NCBI RefSeq assembly: GCF_016623465.1
Contig: NZ_JAEDAJ010000001.1
Coordinates: 441,963-505,962 of the forward strand
From: Brachybacterium halotolerans
GTDB taxonomy: Bacteria > Actinomycetota > Actinomycetes > Actinomycetales > Dermabacteraceae
Direction of reading: 5' to 3'
DNA length: 64,000 nt
Both the position numbers and the translations under genes were made by a program. The notes beneath the pieces were generated by a model that saw only the letters and a program-made list of their open reading frames with translations, was not told the origin of the DNA and did not search any database. Within the stretch, counting starts at the first letter, position 1; each line of letters opens with the position of its first letter. This document shows positions 26,100 to 35,310 of this stretch, in pieces.

Positions 26100-27128
26100 G
26101 TGCACTACGCCCAGTCCGCGGCCGATCTCATCGGCTCCACTCCCCTGATCCGCCTGCAGCGCGTCACCGAGGGGATCGACGCGACCGTCCTGGTCAAGGT
26201 CGAGTACTTCAACCCCGGCGGATCCTCGAAGGACCGCATCGCCCGCACCATCATCGACGCCGCCGAACGGGAGGGCCGTCTGCGCCCGGGCGGCGTGATC
26301 GTCGAGCCCACGAGCGGCAACACCGGGGTGGGCCTCGCCCTGGTCGCCCAGCAGCGTGGCTACCGGACGGTCTTCGTGGTGCCGGACAAGGTGGGCCCCG
26401 ACCGTCGCGCCGTGCTCATGGCCTACGGCGCCGAGGTCGTGGTGACGCCGGCCGCGGTGGCGAAGGAGGATCCGCGCTCCTACTACAGCGTCGCCGATCG
26501 GCTGACGCGCGAGATCCCCGGTGCCTTCCAGCCCAATCAGTTCGTGAACCAGAACGGCCCGCTCGCGCACTTCCAGACCACGGGACCGGAGGTGTGGCGC
26601 GACACGGACGGCGCGGTCACGCACTTCGTCGCCGGCATCGGCACGGGCGGCACGATCAGCGGAGCGGGACGCTTCCTCAAGGAGGCCTCCGGTGGTCGCG
26701 TGCAGGTGATCGGCGCGGATCCGGAGGGGTCGATCTACTCCGCGGACCCCGCTGATCCCGAGCAGATCCACGCGAACCTCATCGAGGGGGTGGGCGTCAC
26801 CTTCGTCCCCGAGACCTTCCACCCCGAGGTCGTCGACGGCCTCCAGCGGGTCCCCGACGCGGAGTCCTTCGCGATGGCGCGCCGCCTCGCCCGCGAGGAG
26901 GGTCTGCTGGTGGGCGGCTCGAGCGGCATGGCCGTGGTCGCCGCCCTGCGCACGGCCCATGACCTGCCGTCCGACGCGGTGGTGGTCGCCCTGCTCCCCG
27001 ATCACGGGCGCGGGTACCTCGGGAAGCTCTTCGACGACGCGTGGATGCGCGAGAACGGCTTCGAGGTCGACGAGCCGGAGTCACTGGTGCCGGCGGACGT
27101 CCTCCGGGAGCTCGATCTCGAGCAGTGA
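26100..27128 (+). CDS. cysK: Cysteine synthase / cystathionine beta-synthase-like PLP enzyme
   Basis: The 342-aa protein is a fold-type II PLP enzyme. Lys44 in NPGGSSKDRIA binds PLP, TSGNTG binds the substrate carboxylate, and GIGTGGTISGAGR holds the PLP phosphate. No C-terminal CBS domains are present. The sequence resembles the actinobacterial CBS-like cysteine synthase as much as classical CysK, so either O-acetylserine or serine plus homocysteine could be the substrate. The start is GTG at 26100; the frame is open upstream but low-complexity. A strong hairpin follows at 27190, and the integrated element begins after it. Confidence 0.9.
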   Translation: MHYAQSAADLIGSTPLIRLQRVTEGIDATVLVKVEYFNPGGSSKDRIARTIIDAAEREGRLRPGGVIVEPTSGNTGVGLALVAQQRGYRTVFVVPDKVGPDRRAVLMAYGAEVVVTPAAVAKEDPRSYYSVADRLTREIPGAFQPNQFVNQNGPLAHFQTTGPEVWRDTDGAVTHFVAGIGTGGTISGAGRFLKEASGGRVQVIGADPEGSIYSADPADPEQIHANLIEGVGVTFVPETFHPEVVDGLQRVPDAESFAMARRLAREEGLLVGGSSGMAVVAALRTAHDLPSDAVVVALLPDHGRGYLGKLFDDAWMRENGFEVDEPESLVPADVLRELDLEQ

Positions 27129-27189
27129 CGGGCCGCGGGGCCGACGGTCGACGTCCGGTTCGGCCGCCCCACGAGCGTCCTGGACACGA

Positions 27190-27221
27190 CGAAGGCCCCC
27201 ACCATTCGGTGGGGGCCTTCG
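27190..27221. terminator. Strong hairpin terminator after cysK
   Basis: A perfect 14-bp stem, CGAAGGCCCCCACC with ATTC loop and GGTGGGGGCCTTCG, lies 61 bp after the cysK stop. There is no U-run on the plus side, but the GGGGGCC-rich stem is typical of high-GC actinobacterial terminators. It probably marks the last chromosomal feature left of the inserted element. Confidence 0.8.
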
Positions 27222-27298
27222 TGACGAGTCACTGTCTCACGGTTTCTCGAGTGGACCTAGCGGCAAGCTTGTCGAAACCTGCCCCGTCGTTGGTTCGC

Positions 27299-27682
27299 AT
27301 GGGCTCGATGCACCAGTCGATTCGCGTCCGCATGCTCAATGCCCGCCGCGAGGAGCCGCTCCCGCGTCAGCTTCCTCGCGCTAGCAAAGAACTGCTGGAC
27401 GTGGCGCAGAGGCAGTACGAGGCCGGCGCCACGTTGCGAGAGACTGCCAAGGAACTCGGGATCGGTCGGGAGCGGCTGGCCTTACTGCTGCGGGACCGGG
27501 GTGTACGGATGCGGCGTGCCACACCGTCGGCGGACGATGTGCGGGAGATGGCTCGTCGCTATTCCGGTGGTGAGTCGCTCGAACGCGTGGGCAAGCGCCT
27601 CGGATTCTCACCCAGCACAGTCCGCAACCATCTCCGGTCTATCGGCGTAGTGCTGCGTGACGTGCACGGACGTGAAAGGTAA
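27299..27682 (+). CDS. Small helix-turn-helix DNA-binding protein
   Basis: The 127-aa basic protein appears to hold two helix-turn-helix units: ATLRETAKELGIGRERLALL (about residues 45-64) and ESLERVGKRLGFSPSTVRNH (about 90-109). These look like the C-terminal HTH of resolvases and of element-encoded regulators. It has no catalytic recombinase domain. It is the first gene of the inserted element and sits 60 bp before the SF1 helicase on the same strand, so it may regulate or co-function with it. ATGs at 27299 and 27308 are both possible starts. Confidence 0.68.
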   Translation: MGSMHQSIRVRMLNARREEPLPRQLPRASKELLDVAQRQYEAGATLRETAKELGIGRERLALLLRDRGVRMRRATPSADDVREMARRYSGGESLERVGKRLGFSPSTVRNHLRSIGVVLRDVHGRER

Positions 27683-27742
27683 CGAACCTCGTCGATCGCC
27701 GAGATTGGACGTCAGGCACCTGTTGCTGCTCGACCGGGCAAG

Positions 27743-30700
27743 ATGGGGACCATGGGACTGGCTCGGGTCAGAGATGAGCGGCTTCGGATTCTGTCGTTCT
27801 GGTGGATGTTGGAGTTGTTCAGCCCGCAGCAGGTGCCGGCGTTGACGCGTCGAGCGACCCGCCCGTCGGATCGTCAGGTGATCGCGTGGCAGTCCGGGGA
27901 TCCTCTCCCCTGGGATGTACTGGCTCCGCCCGAGCCGTTCCACGGGACGCGCAGGGTCTGGCGCCACACCCTGTATCTGGGCGTCTACAAGCTGGAGGCA
28001 ACCTACGAGGCGTTGGGCCGTGTGTTCGGCGAGGATCCTGACGCCTACGACAAGCGACCCGACGGTGAGAGCGCCTGTGCCGGGCTCCTGATCGATAACG
28101 AGGGTCGACTGGTCACCGATTCGGCGGTGCTGTCATCAGCGCTCTGGGCAGCTGGCCGGACACGAGATCCAGGACCGAGCAACCCGCGCTGGATGGCCGG
28201 GTTCGACGAGGCCGCGGAAGAATTCGTCGAGTCGGTTGACGCTTTTGAAGGCGCCCGCCGCGACGCCGATGGCGGAGAGCAGCCCCCGCCTTACGACTCG
28301 GACTCGCTGAACGAGTTGCTGAAGCTCTCCCATGTCGCTGCCGGAGTCGAAGGCTTCGATGACCTCGCGAACGAGCGCCTGGTGATCGAGAGTGTGGCGG
28401 TGTCGGCGCGACGGGCCGAGGACGGAACGGACACCGACTTCTTGAACAGCTTCTACCTCGACGATCTCGCGGCTGTGCGCACCCATGTCGCAGGCGGAGA
28501 TCTCGGCGCCGGCCTTGCCACATATCTCACCGGCGACCAGACACTTCCCGTGTCCGACCGCATCGATGTCGTCACGCACCCGGGCGCGATAGACGCAGGC
28601 ACCGCGATCGAGCGCCTCCCCAAGGGCCGGTGGCCGGCAAACCCGGAGCACTCGCTCGCCTTGAGCCAGCAGTTCGCTGTCAACCGCGCGCTGAACGACC
28701 TTGGGCATAGCACTGGCCTGATGGGCGTCAACGGGCCACCGGGCACGGGCAAGACGACCATGCTGCGCGACATCCTCGCCGGGAACGTCGTCGAGCGAGC
28801 CCGACGACTCGCGGCTCTGTCTCGGCCTTCGGATGCCTTCACTGAGGTCACGCACCGATGGTCCGATGGCGAAGGCCACTCCCGGATCGTTCGCCAGCTC
28901 AAACCCGAGCTGACGGGATTCGAGATGGTCGTCGCGTCGGCGAACAACGCGGCCGTCGAGAACGTCACCACAGAGATACCCGACGAGAACGCCATCAACG
29001 CGCCGTGGCGCGGCCACATCGACTACTTCGGTGATATCGCGACCAAGATCCTCCAAGACGTGGCCTCCAGCAACACCACCGGCAACGCGACACCGCCAAC
29101 AGCCTGGGGCCTCGTCGCCGCCCGACTCGGCAGAAAGAAGAACCGCTCGGCCTTCCACTCAGCGTTCTGGTTCGACGAAAAGGACCCCAAGACCAAGAAG
29201 CCTGTCGAGAACGGCGTCCCAAGGATGCAGACAAGACTGACGCAGTGGCGCGACGGCGACGCTCCCTACACGCCCTGGGCACAAGCACGCGAAGCCTTCC
29301 ACGCAGCCGAACAGCGCGTCGACGTACTCATCCGGCAACGGGCGCAGGCCCAGGATCGGCTCCGCCGAGTCCCGGAACTGGCTGAGCGTGAACGTGGTCT
29401 CGAAGCGGCCATCGATCAGGAACTACGAGGTCTGAACCGGGCCCAACACGATCTGTCCCAGCATCAACCCGTTCAGCAGCAGGCAGATGAAGCCCGCGCG
29501 CAAGCCGTCAAGAGCCACAACCGGCACCTCGCCGCCAAGCCCGGCGTGCTGGAGACGATCTTCTCCTTCGGACGAGCCGTACGAGCTTGGCGCATACGCC
29601 TCGACGACCTCGCGCGAGCACTGGACAACGCCGAGCAACACCACCGAGAAGTGCACGACCGCGGGGAACGGCTCCACGACGCCGTACAGCATGCCCGAGC
29701 ACGGCTGTCCTCAGCTCAACACGACCTGAACAGCACTCGAGATCAGCGGAGCAGACTTCAGGCTCAGTGTGCGCAGGACGAAGAACGGTTCGGTGCGGCC
29801 TATCCCGGCCCGGCATGGCAGGGTGATCAACGAGAGCTACACGCGCCCTGGCTCGACGAAGAGCTCGACAGAGCACGCTCTGACCTCTTCGTCGCCGCGC
29901 TCCAACTGCACCAAGACTTCCTCGCCAACACCGCACGCGACATGCTCAACGGCCTGCGTGCCGCCGGTGAGGTCGTCGCCGGGAACTATCCACGCGACCT
30001 CGAGCCAGAGAAGCTCCGGGCCGCCTGGCAACTGTTCTTCCTAGTCGTTCCGTTGATCTCCACAACTTTCGCCTCGGCCAGCCGGATGTTCAGCGGCATC
30101 GGCTCAGAGGCGATCGGCTGGCTGCTCATCGACGAAGCAGGCCAAGCCTCACCCCAGTACGCCGTCGGCGCGATCTGGCGCGCGCAACGCATCGTCGCAG
30201 TGGGCGACCCGCTCCAGCTCGAACCCGTTGTCACACTCCCCGAGAAGGCACAGCGCAATATCGCCAGCAGTTGCGACATCAGCACGACCTGGATCCCGCC
30301 ACGCGCTTCCGTCCAGACCCTGGCCGACCGCGTCACACCGTTCGGAACGCTGCTCGATCAAGGCGAGGACAAGGTATGGGTCAGCGCGCCGCTGCTGGTG
30401 CATCGCCGCTGTGACAACCCAATGTTCACCCTGTGCAACCAGATCGCCTACAACAACCTCATGGTCAACGGCGTCCACCGCGACCTCAACGACCCCCACG
30501 AGCGCTTCGACAGCCCGACCGGTCCGATCATCGCCGCCAGCTACTGGGCCGACGAGCCGGCCAACAGCCCAGGTAGCCATCTCCAACCAAGTCAGATCGA
30601 GCGGCTAGAGAAGGCCCTCGCCTACTTGAACGACCACGGCATCCCACCGTCGGAGGTCATCGTCATCTCCCCATTCCGAGCCGTCGCAGACCGCCTCCGC

Positions 30701-30955
30701 ACCCTCATCCCGAAATACCAGGGCCTCCAAGCCGGGACCATTCACACAGCGCAAGGACGCGAAGCCGCCGTCGTGATCCTCGTCCTCGGCGGTGACCCCA
30801 GCAAACCGGGAGCACCCGCCAACTGGGCACGGACCCCGAACCTCGTCAACGTCGCCGCCAGCCGTGCGAAACGCCGCCTCTACGTCATCGGCGATCGCGC
30901 CTTCTGGGCACGACACAACTACTTCCGAGACCTATCCAACGCCCTCCTTCAATAG
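27743..30955 (+). CDS. Large SF1 (Upf1/Dna2-like) AAA helicase, defence-type cargo candidate
   Basis: The 1070-aa protein has about 300 N-terminal residues of unrecognised sequence, then a complete SF1 helicase: Walker A GPPGTGKTTMLRD (about 330), motif II LLIDEAGQASPQ (about 793), motif III VGDPLQLEP, motif V TIHTAQGREAAVV and motif VI NVAASRAKRRLYVIGD (about 1030). A long Arg/Glu/Gln-rich coiled coil (about residues 505-690) splits the two RecA lobes, a 1B/stalk-like insertion seen in Upf1-type enzymes. No nuclease domain is obvious. It converges on the SF2 helicase across 101 bp. Such stand-alone helicases are frequent in defence islands. The start may be the second ATG (27752). Confidence 0.85.
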   Translation: MGTMGLARVRDERLRILSFWWMLELFSPQQVPALTRRATRPSDRQVIAWQSGDPLPWDVLAPPEPFHGTRRVWRHTLYLGVYKLEATYEALGRVFGEDPDAYDKRPDGESACAGLLIDNEGRLVTDSAVLSSALWAAGRTRDPGPSNPRWMAGFDEAAEEFVESVDAFEGARRDADGGEQPPPYDSDSLNELLKLSHVAAGVEGFDDLANERLVIESVAVSARRAEDGTDTDFLNSFYLDDLAAVRTHVAGGDLGAGLATYLTGDQTLPVSDRIDVVTHPGAIDAGTAIERLPKGRWPANPEHSLALSQQFAVNRALNDLGHSTGLMGVNGPPGTGKTTMLRDILAGNVVERARRLAALSRPSDAFTEVTHRWSDGEGHSRIVRQLKPELTGFEMVVASANNAAVENVTTEIPDENAINAPWRGHIDYFGDIATKILQDVASSNTTGNATPPTAWGLVAARLGRKKNRSAFHSAFWFDEKDPKTKKPVENGVPRMQTRLTQWRDGDAPYTPWAQAREAFHAAEQRVDVLIRQRAQAQDRLRRVPELAERERGLEAAIDQELRGLNRAQHDLSQHQPVQQQADEARAQAVKSHNRHLAAKPGVLETIFSFGRAVRAWRIRLDDLARALDNAEQHHREVHDRGERLHDAVQHARARLSSAQHDLNSTRDQRSRLQAQCAQDEERFGAAYPGPAWQGDQRELHAPWLDEELDRARSDLFVAALQLHQDFLANTARDMLNGLRAAGEVVAGNYPRDLEPEKLRAAWQLFFLVVPLISTTFASASRMFSGIGSEAIGWLLIDEAGQASPQYAVGAIWRAQRIVAVGDPLQLEPVVTLPEKAQRNIASSCDISTTWIPPRASVQTLADRVTPFGTLLDQGEDKVWVSAPLLVHRRCDNPMFTLCNQIAYNNLMVNGVHRDLNDPHERFDSPTGPIIAASYWADEPANSPGSHLQPSQIERLEKALAYLNDHGIPPSEVIVISPFRAVADRLRTLIPKYQGLQAGTIHTAQGREAAVVILVLGGDPSKPGAPANWARTPNLVNVAASRAKRRLYVIGDRAFWARHNYFRDLSNALLQ

Positions 30956-31056
30956 GCGCAGCCGCTCACACGCGCCCTTCCGGGCAACTTGAGCGCGCTT
31001 CCTTGCTGTCTGCCGGAGTGCGGGTGCGGACACTCCCGGACCATCGCTCTGCGCGA
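30956..31056. other. Short gap between the two convergent helicases
   Basis: Only 101 bp separate the convergent helicase genes. CCGGAGTG and CACTCCCGG around 31013-31041 can form a weak stem that might end transcription from both sides. No gene is present. Confidence 0.4.
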
Positions 31057-34000
31057 TCAGTCCGATCCGTAGACCTCAAAACCGCCTTTGGTCACGGTCT
31101 GCACATATGAGGCAGCGCCGGCGATGAGCCTTAGCTGCTCGTCACTCGCTGAACCGATGCTCAGGCCTGGCTGGACAATGATCGTCGTGAACCGCGGGAA
31201 CAGCAGACACGCTTGCTGCCTGATCCGGAAGAGCATCTCGCGATCACCGATTTCGAACGCCGTCCCTCCAAAGCGGCGCGTATATCCGACGGCCCGTCGG
31301 TCGAGGTGCTCGAGGAGTGGCAACGCTGCGTTGTCTCGCCATCGCGCGCCGCGCATCGCTTGGCCGCAGACTTCGTAGAGGTCCTTGAGGCGGGATCCCG
31401 CATCTGGTTTCGAGGAGTACTTGCAGTGCACCAGCGTGACGTGCAGGTCCCCTCCATCGACTCGGATGCCGACGAGGTCGGCTGCCTCACCCGACCTGTC
31501 ATCGTCGATGAGGACGTCAAAGGTCTGGTTCTCACCGAGGTAGCGCGCCATGAAAGCCTGGATCGAGTCGGCTCTGCGATCGGGGCCCTGCGATTCGACG
31601 GCGATGTTCACACCTCCGGCGGCCCAGTCGAGAGAACGCAGGTTGTCGCGGGGATATGGCGGAAGCTCGGTTCGGGGCGCGAGCAGCCGGTCATCGCCGG
31701 TGATCAGTCGGTCGCCGGAGAGAAGGAGCGTGGGCTTGTGGTTGTTTAACCAGGTCGACAGAGGCGCTGTCGATCCGCGCCCTCCCTCGACCGTGGCATC
31801 GTCACCCAGTGCACGGTAGTGCACACCAGTCGAACCGAACCGCCCCTCGTACGCGAGCTCCCACGTAGGTGTGACGACGGAGAAACGAAGTGGGCCGTCG
31901 ACTCCGTAATCGTCGATCCTCAATCCGGCATCGGTCAACGGAACGCCGTTGGCGTTGAAGACAACGCGTGAGGACGTTCCGGCGCCGACGTAGAGCTCCC
32001 ATGGCCACTCGACCGCGAGGAACGGGTACGGGGGCCGCTCCTTGACGTCGACAGGGATGATCATGTCGCGGAACAGCGATCGGACGTCAACAGACCTGTC
32101 CCGCAGCTTCGCTCCCTGATCGCGACACCATCGTCGCCATTCTGCAAGGTTCGACGCCGTTCGCATCGACCAGAATCTCCCGGATAGCGCCGCTGCAATC
32201 GTGACGCGCTCTCCCTCTTGAAACGCCTTGGCTGCGACGTGTGTGTTGGCCTTGTGGGTGCGCTCGGCTTCTGTCAGTGCCGTCTCGACATCGCTTCCCA
32301 CGTGCATGGAGAAGCGCTTGTCACGATCCCGGGCATCGAGTAGCCCAATGTTCGTCGGAACGAGGCGGTCGAGCTTTGCAAAGACCTTGAAGGTGTCGTA
32401 ACCGTTGACCGGCGCCGGTTCATGCCCGACCACTGCCTCGACGAGATCGTCCAGGCTGCGTTTGGTGTCCGAGCAGTGAACGTAGAGGAGCCCCTGCGTC
32501 CGATCGAGGAAGAGCACGACGAGCGTGTAATCAGTGGCTCGCAGGGATGGGATGTCACCCCAGCGGAGATCGGAGACCGTCTCGATCACGAACCAGGCGA
32601 TGGTGTCATCACGGTTGACACTAATCAGGCCGTCCAAGATGCTGTCGCCGAACACGGCACGGGCCGCCAGCGGGTCCCAGTCCACGGTCGTCGTCGCGAA
32701 GGCGCGAGCGCTCATCTTCGGTTCCAGCAGGCCAACAGGCACGTCAGGCGGATTGTCAAGGAACGAGGCCTCGAACTCGCTGATCTCGTCAGCTCGCTCG
32801 GTCGCACGCTCCGTAATGTCGCTGAGGACCTTGTCCCAGTCGGGATCCTCTCGCAGGAGAAAACGCAACGGCGAGAGCGCCTGCTTCGGATCCTGGCGGA
32901 TGAAAACGCTCGCGGTTCCGATCGGGACGGGAGATGACGTACGGGCGAGCCGGCCGATGAGCTGGACCATAGGGCTCAGGGATCGATGCGTGTCATGGAA
33001 CGCTCCGACCTTGAGCGTGGGGAGGTCGAAGCCTTCGCCCAGCATGTCGACGCAAACGATCACGCGGCTGGACCGCTCCCGCATGGCTCGGATCGCCGCG
33101 TCACGTTCGCTCGCCCGCAGCGAGTCGTAGATCACCTTCGGAGCGAACTCGGGAGCGAGTCGCGAGTACAGCGCGTGGATCTCGTCGGCCCGAGGCTTCG
33201 TCGCGACCCGAGCCAGGAGTAGGTGTTCGTGCCCGGCGTCCAGATCGCTACGGAGCCGAGACAGCGCGGCTCTGGCAAGCGCTTCGTCATCGTCATCCAG
33301 ATCAAGGACGGCCGTGAAGTCAATCGTGCTGAAGTAGCCTTCTTTCTGTGCCTCCCGAAGCGGGAAACGAAAGATCACTCGTCCCGGCAACGTCAGTCCG
33401 TCACGCCGGTAGGGGGTCGCGGTGAACAGCAGGACGGGACGCTCCCCGAAGGCGCGGATGATCTCCGTCCACGTTCGCGCTGGCGCGTGATGCGCCTCAT
33501 CGACCAGGAGGTGTGTGAACCCAGAGAAGAACGCTCGCCGCACGGCATCCTCTGACGCGTGGATCGCGTTCGGAGTCGCCACCACGACGTTGCAGGCAGC
33601 CACGAAAGCGGCCGCGTCCTGTTCGCTGTCGAATCGTCCGGCGACTCGCCCGACCCGCGGTCTCATCGCGTCCGGCCCGACGATGCCCTCTTGCTGGAGG
33701 ATGCCGAGCGTCTCGAACTTTGAGGCAATCTGCTCTCTCAGAGCCGAGGAAGGGACCACGACAAGGACGCGTTCCGGACGCTGCGCGACCAACCATGCCA
33801 CCATGGTCTCGGTCTTGCCCGTCCCCGTGGGCATCACCACGATTCCTGGCTCTGTGAGGCCCGACGACTGGTATCCGACGATGGAATGCAGCGCACCGAT
33901 CTGCGGGCGACGCAGGCTGTGCGGGCGACTGTGGGACGTGAACCCGATCGCTCCGTCGAAGGACTCCCTCACGGCATCCGCGGGTAAAGGGTGCCTCGAT

Positions 34001-34263
34001 CCCACCCAGGTGATCTCGTCGCCCGATGCGCCGTTCTCGGGAAGGACGGCGACCAGGCCTTCTTCGCGCGGTTCGTCTGGTCCTGATGCGGTCGGCCACT
34101 GTCCGTACCTGCTTCGAATGTGCGGAGCAGGTCCGTCCGCGAGGTCGAGTCCATCGTGGGCCGGGACCAGCAATTGACGGAGCGTGTTCTTCCCGATGGC
34201 CTCCGTGGTCGCCCACACGTCGCTGGTTCTCACTGCAGCCACCCTGCGGTCGCACCAGCACAC
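31057..34263 (-). CDS. SF2 DEAH helicase with a possible C-terminal nuclease domain
   Basis: The 1068-aa protein is a ResIII/UvrB-like SF2 helicase: Walker A VVMPTGTGKTETMV (about 143), DEAH box LLVDEAHHAP (about 253), motif III FTATPYRRDG and motif VI QLIGRLARTS. A long middle region is unrecognised. Near residues 920-960 is GEAADLVGIRVDGG followed by VTLVHCKYSS, which has the spacing of a PD-(D/E)xK nuclease core with His in place of the usual Glu of ExK, then DLYEVCGQAMRG. No methyltransferase or specificity gene is adjacent, so it is not a normal restriction system. The GTG at 34263 or an in-frame GTG at 34233 (behind AGGGTGG) may be the start. Confidence 0.83.
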   Translation of the reverse strand: MCWCDRRVAAVRTSDVWATTEAIGKNTLRQLLVPAHDGLDLADGPAPHIRSRYGQWPTASGPDEPREEGLVAVLPENGASGDEITWVGSRHPLPADAVRESFDGAIGFTSHSRPHSLRRPQIGALHSIVGYQSSGLTEPGIVVMPTGTGKTETMVAWLVAQRPERVLVVVPSSALREQIASKFETLGILQQEGIVGPDAMRPRVGRVAGRFDSEQDAAAFVAACNVVVATPNAIHASEDAVRRAFFSGFTHLLVDEAHHAPARTWTEIIRAFGERPVLLFTATPYRRDGLTLPGRVIFRFPLREAQKEGYFSTIDFTAVLDLDDDDEALARAALSRLRSDLDAGHEHLLLARVATKPRADEIHALYSRLAPEFAPKVIYDSLRASERDAAIRAMRERSSRVIVCVDMLGEGFDLPTLKVGAFHDTHRSLSPMVQLIGRLARTSSPVPIGTASVFIRQDPKQALSPLRFLLREDPDWDKVLSDITERATERADEISEFEASFLDNPPDVPVGLLEPKMSARAFATTTVDWDPLAARAVFGDSILDGLISVNRDDTIAWFVIETVSDLRWGDIPSLRATDYTLVVLFLDRTQGLLYVHCSDTKRSLDDLVEAVVGHEPAPVNGYDTFKVFAKLDRLVPTNIGLLDARDRDKRFSMHVGSDVETALTEAERTHKANTHVAAKAFQEGERVTIAAALSGRFWSMRTASNLAEWRRWCRDQGAKLRDRSVDVRSLFRDMIIPVDVKERPPYPFLAVEWPWELYVGAGTSSRVVFNANGVPLTDAGLRIDDYGVDGPLRFSVVTPTWELAYEGRFGSTGVHYRALGDDATVEGGRGSTAPLSTWLNNHKPTLLLSGDRLITGDDRLLAPRTELPPYPRDNLRSLDWAAGGVNIAVESQGPDRRADSIQAFMARYLGENQTFDVLIDDDRSGEAADLVGIRVDGGDLHVTLVHCKYSSKPDAGSRLKDLYEVCGQAMRGARWRDNAALPLLEHLDRRAVGYTRRFGGTAFEIGDREMLFRIRQQACLLFPRFTTIIVQPGLSIGSASDEQLRLIAGAASYVQTVTKGGFEVYGSD

Positions 34264-34553
34264 GCCTCGGAAACAGACGTGTCAACGTGGGATGGCCGTT
34301 GGCCAGATGATCTACGGAGCTTCCAACGCAGGCATGCTTCAGCGCGCTGCGCCAGGTCTGGTGTCGTCACCGGGTGCCTCCTACCGGTGACACGGTCACC
34401 TATCTGCAGATGCTCATTGAATTCATCATGCTGGACCGCACATGTTCTTCGTGAGCCGACACGCGGCCGCGCGCGAGAGGTCTATCGAGAACTCCATCGG
34501 GCTGTGGCTGCCGTTACCGGATGTACGGTCACAGGACACAGGCATGCGGGCGG
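34264..34553. other. 290-bp gap upstream of the SF2 helicase gene
   Basis: No gene is recognised. The gap must contain the SF2 helicase promoter, reading leftward, and the end of the transcript of the 178-aa gene. No clear hairpin or inverted-repeat operator was found, and base composition is clearly less G+C rich than the chromosome. Confidence 0.4.
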
Positions 34554-35090
34554 TCAGAACGGCAACGAGGCCCCCAGCGCATCGATCACCTGTCGAGCGC
34601 CCTCGGCAGCCTCCTCGGTCGCAGCCTTTCCGAGACCCGCGCTGATCGGGGCAAGCAGTCCCTTGATGAGAGTGACTCCCCGCCGCACGATGCCCTGATC
34701 GGGCTCGGACTTGACCACTTCCTGGAGGACGAGGTTGGCGTTCTCGCGGAGCTCTGCCCCGTCGGTCTCGTCAAGCTGAAAGGTCGACAGGCTCGCCAGG
34801 ATGTCGGTGAGCAGTTGCGCAAGTTGCTCGTACCCAGCGGCGACCTGCTCGCTGTGCTCCTGAACCTGCGTGACGCTCTGGTTGTCCCATGCGAGCTGGG
34901 CGTGGTCTCCGTTCACGGTGACGACTGGCCCGTTGTAGTTGTTGACTGTTGTGGCAGCCGGGAGCGAGACGACGCCGTGGTCGGCTTCCAGCGGCACCCG
35001 GACGGGGTTCTTGGCGAACTCGCGCTCGATCTCGCGCGACATCTTCCGTATGGCCTGCTTGTTGATCTTGAACCCGTTCGCCATGCTCAC
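34554..35090 (-). CDS. Conserved hypothetical protein, possible defence accessory
   Basis: The 178-aa protein has a basic N-terminus (KINKQAIRKMSREIEREF), then a central Asn/Gln/Val-rich stretch containing TVNNYNGPVVTVNGDHAQLA and WDNQSVTQVQ. The alternating NxxVxGDxxQ pattern suggests a short beta-solenoid like those in AbiTii-type proteins. A helical C-terminus ends in a Gly/Ala-rich amphipathic segment (GLLAPISAGLGKAA). The GTG at 35090 follows AGGA by 6 nt and is preferred over the ATG 6 bp later. It reads the same way as the SF2 helicase, 290 bp upstream of it. I recognise no function. Confidence 0.65.
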   Translation of the reverse strand: MSMANGFKINKQAIRKMSREIEREFAKNPVRVPLEADHGVVSLPAATTVNNYNGPVVTVNGDHAQLAWDNQSVTQVQEHSEQVAAGYEQLAQLLTDILASLSTFQLDETDGAELRENANLVLQEVVKSEPDQGIVRRGVTLIKGLLAPISAGLGKAATEEAAEGARQVIDALGASLPF

Positions 35091-35310
35091 ACCACTTCCT
35101 GCTCCGGAGGATCGCCTGCACCAAGGATCGCATGCAGCACAGACATCGGAGCGCCGTTCGAGGCCTTCCCTCGTCGCTCTGACAGGAGTATTTTGATGAG
35201 TAGGCGGCCTCTACCTACGTGACCCACTGCCGGATGCAGTGGGATGACCAGTCGGCCTCGGTCGGAGCGGTCCTTCTTGATTCCTTGTCACCGGAGACGA
35301 GGAGAGGACT

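Noticed and set aside
27222-27330. Left att copy matching the tRNA-Ala 3' end
   Set aside because: Only short words (GCCCCG, GGTTCG) are shared with 40697-40760, not enough to call an attachment repeat.
31057-34263. SF2 helicase as the R subunit of a type I or III restriction system
   Set aside because: No methyltransferase or specificity subunit is adjacent, and the middle region does not show HsdR or Res features beyond the helicase motifs.
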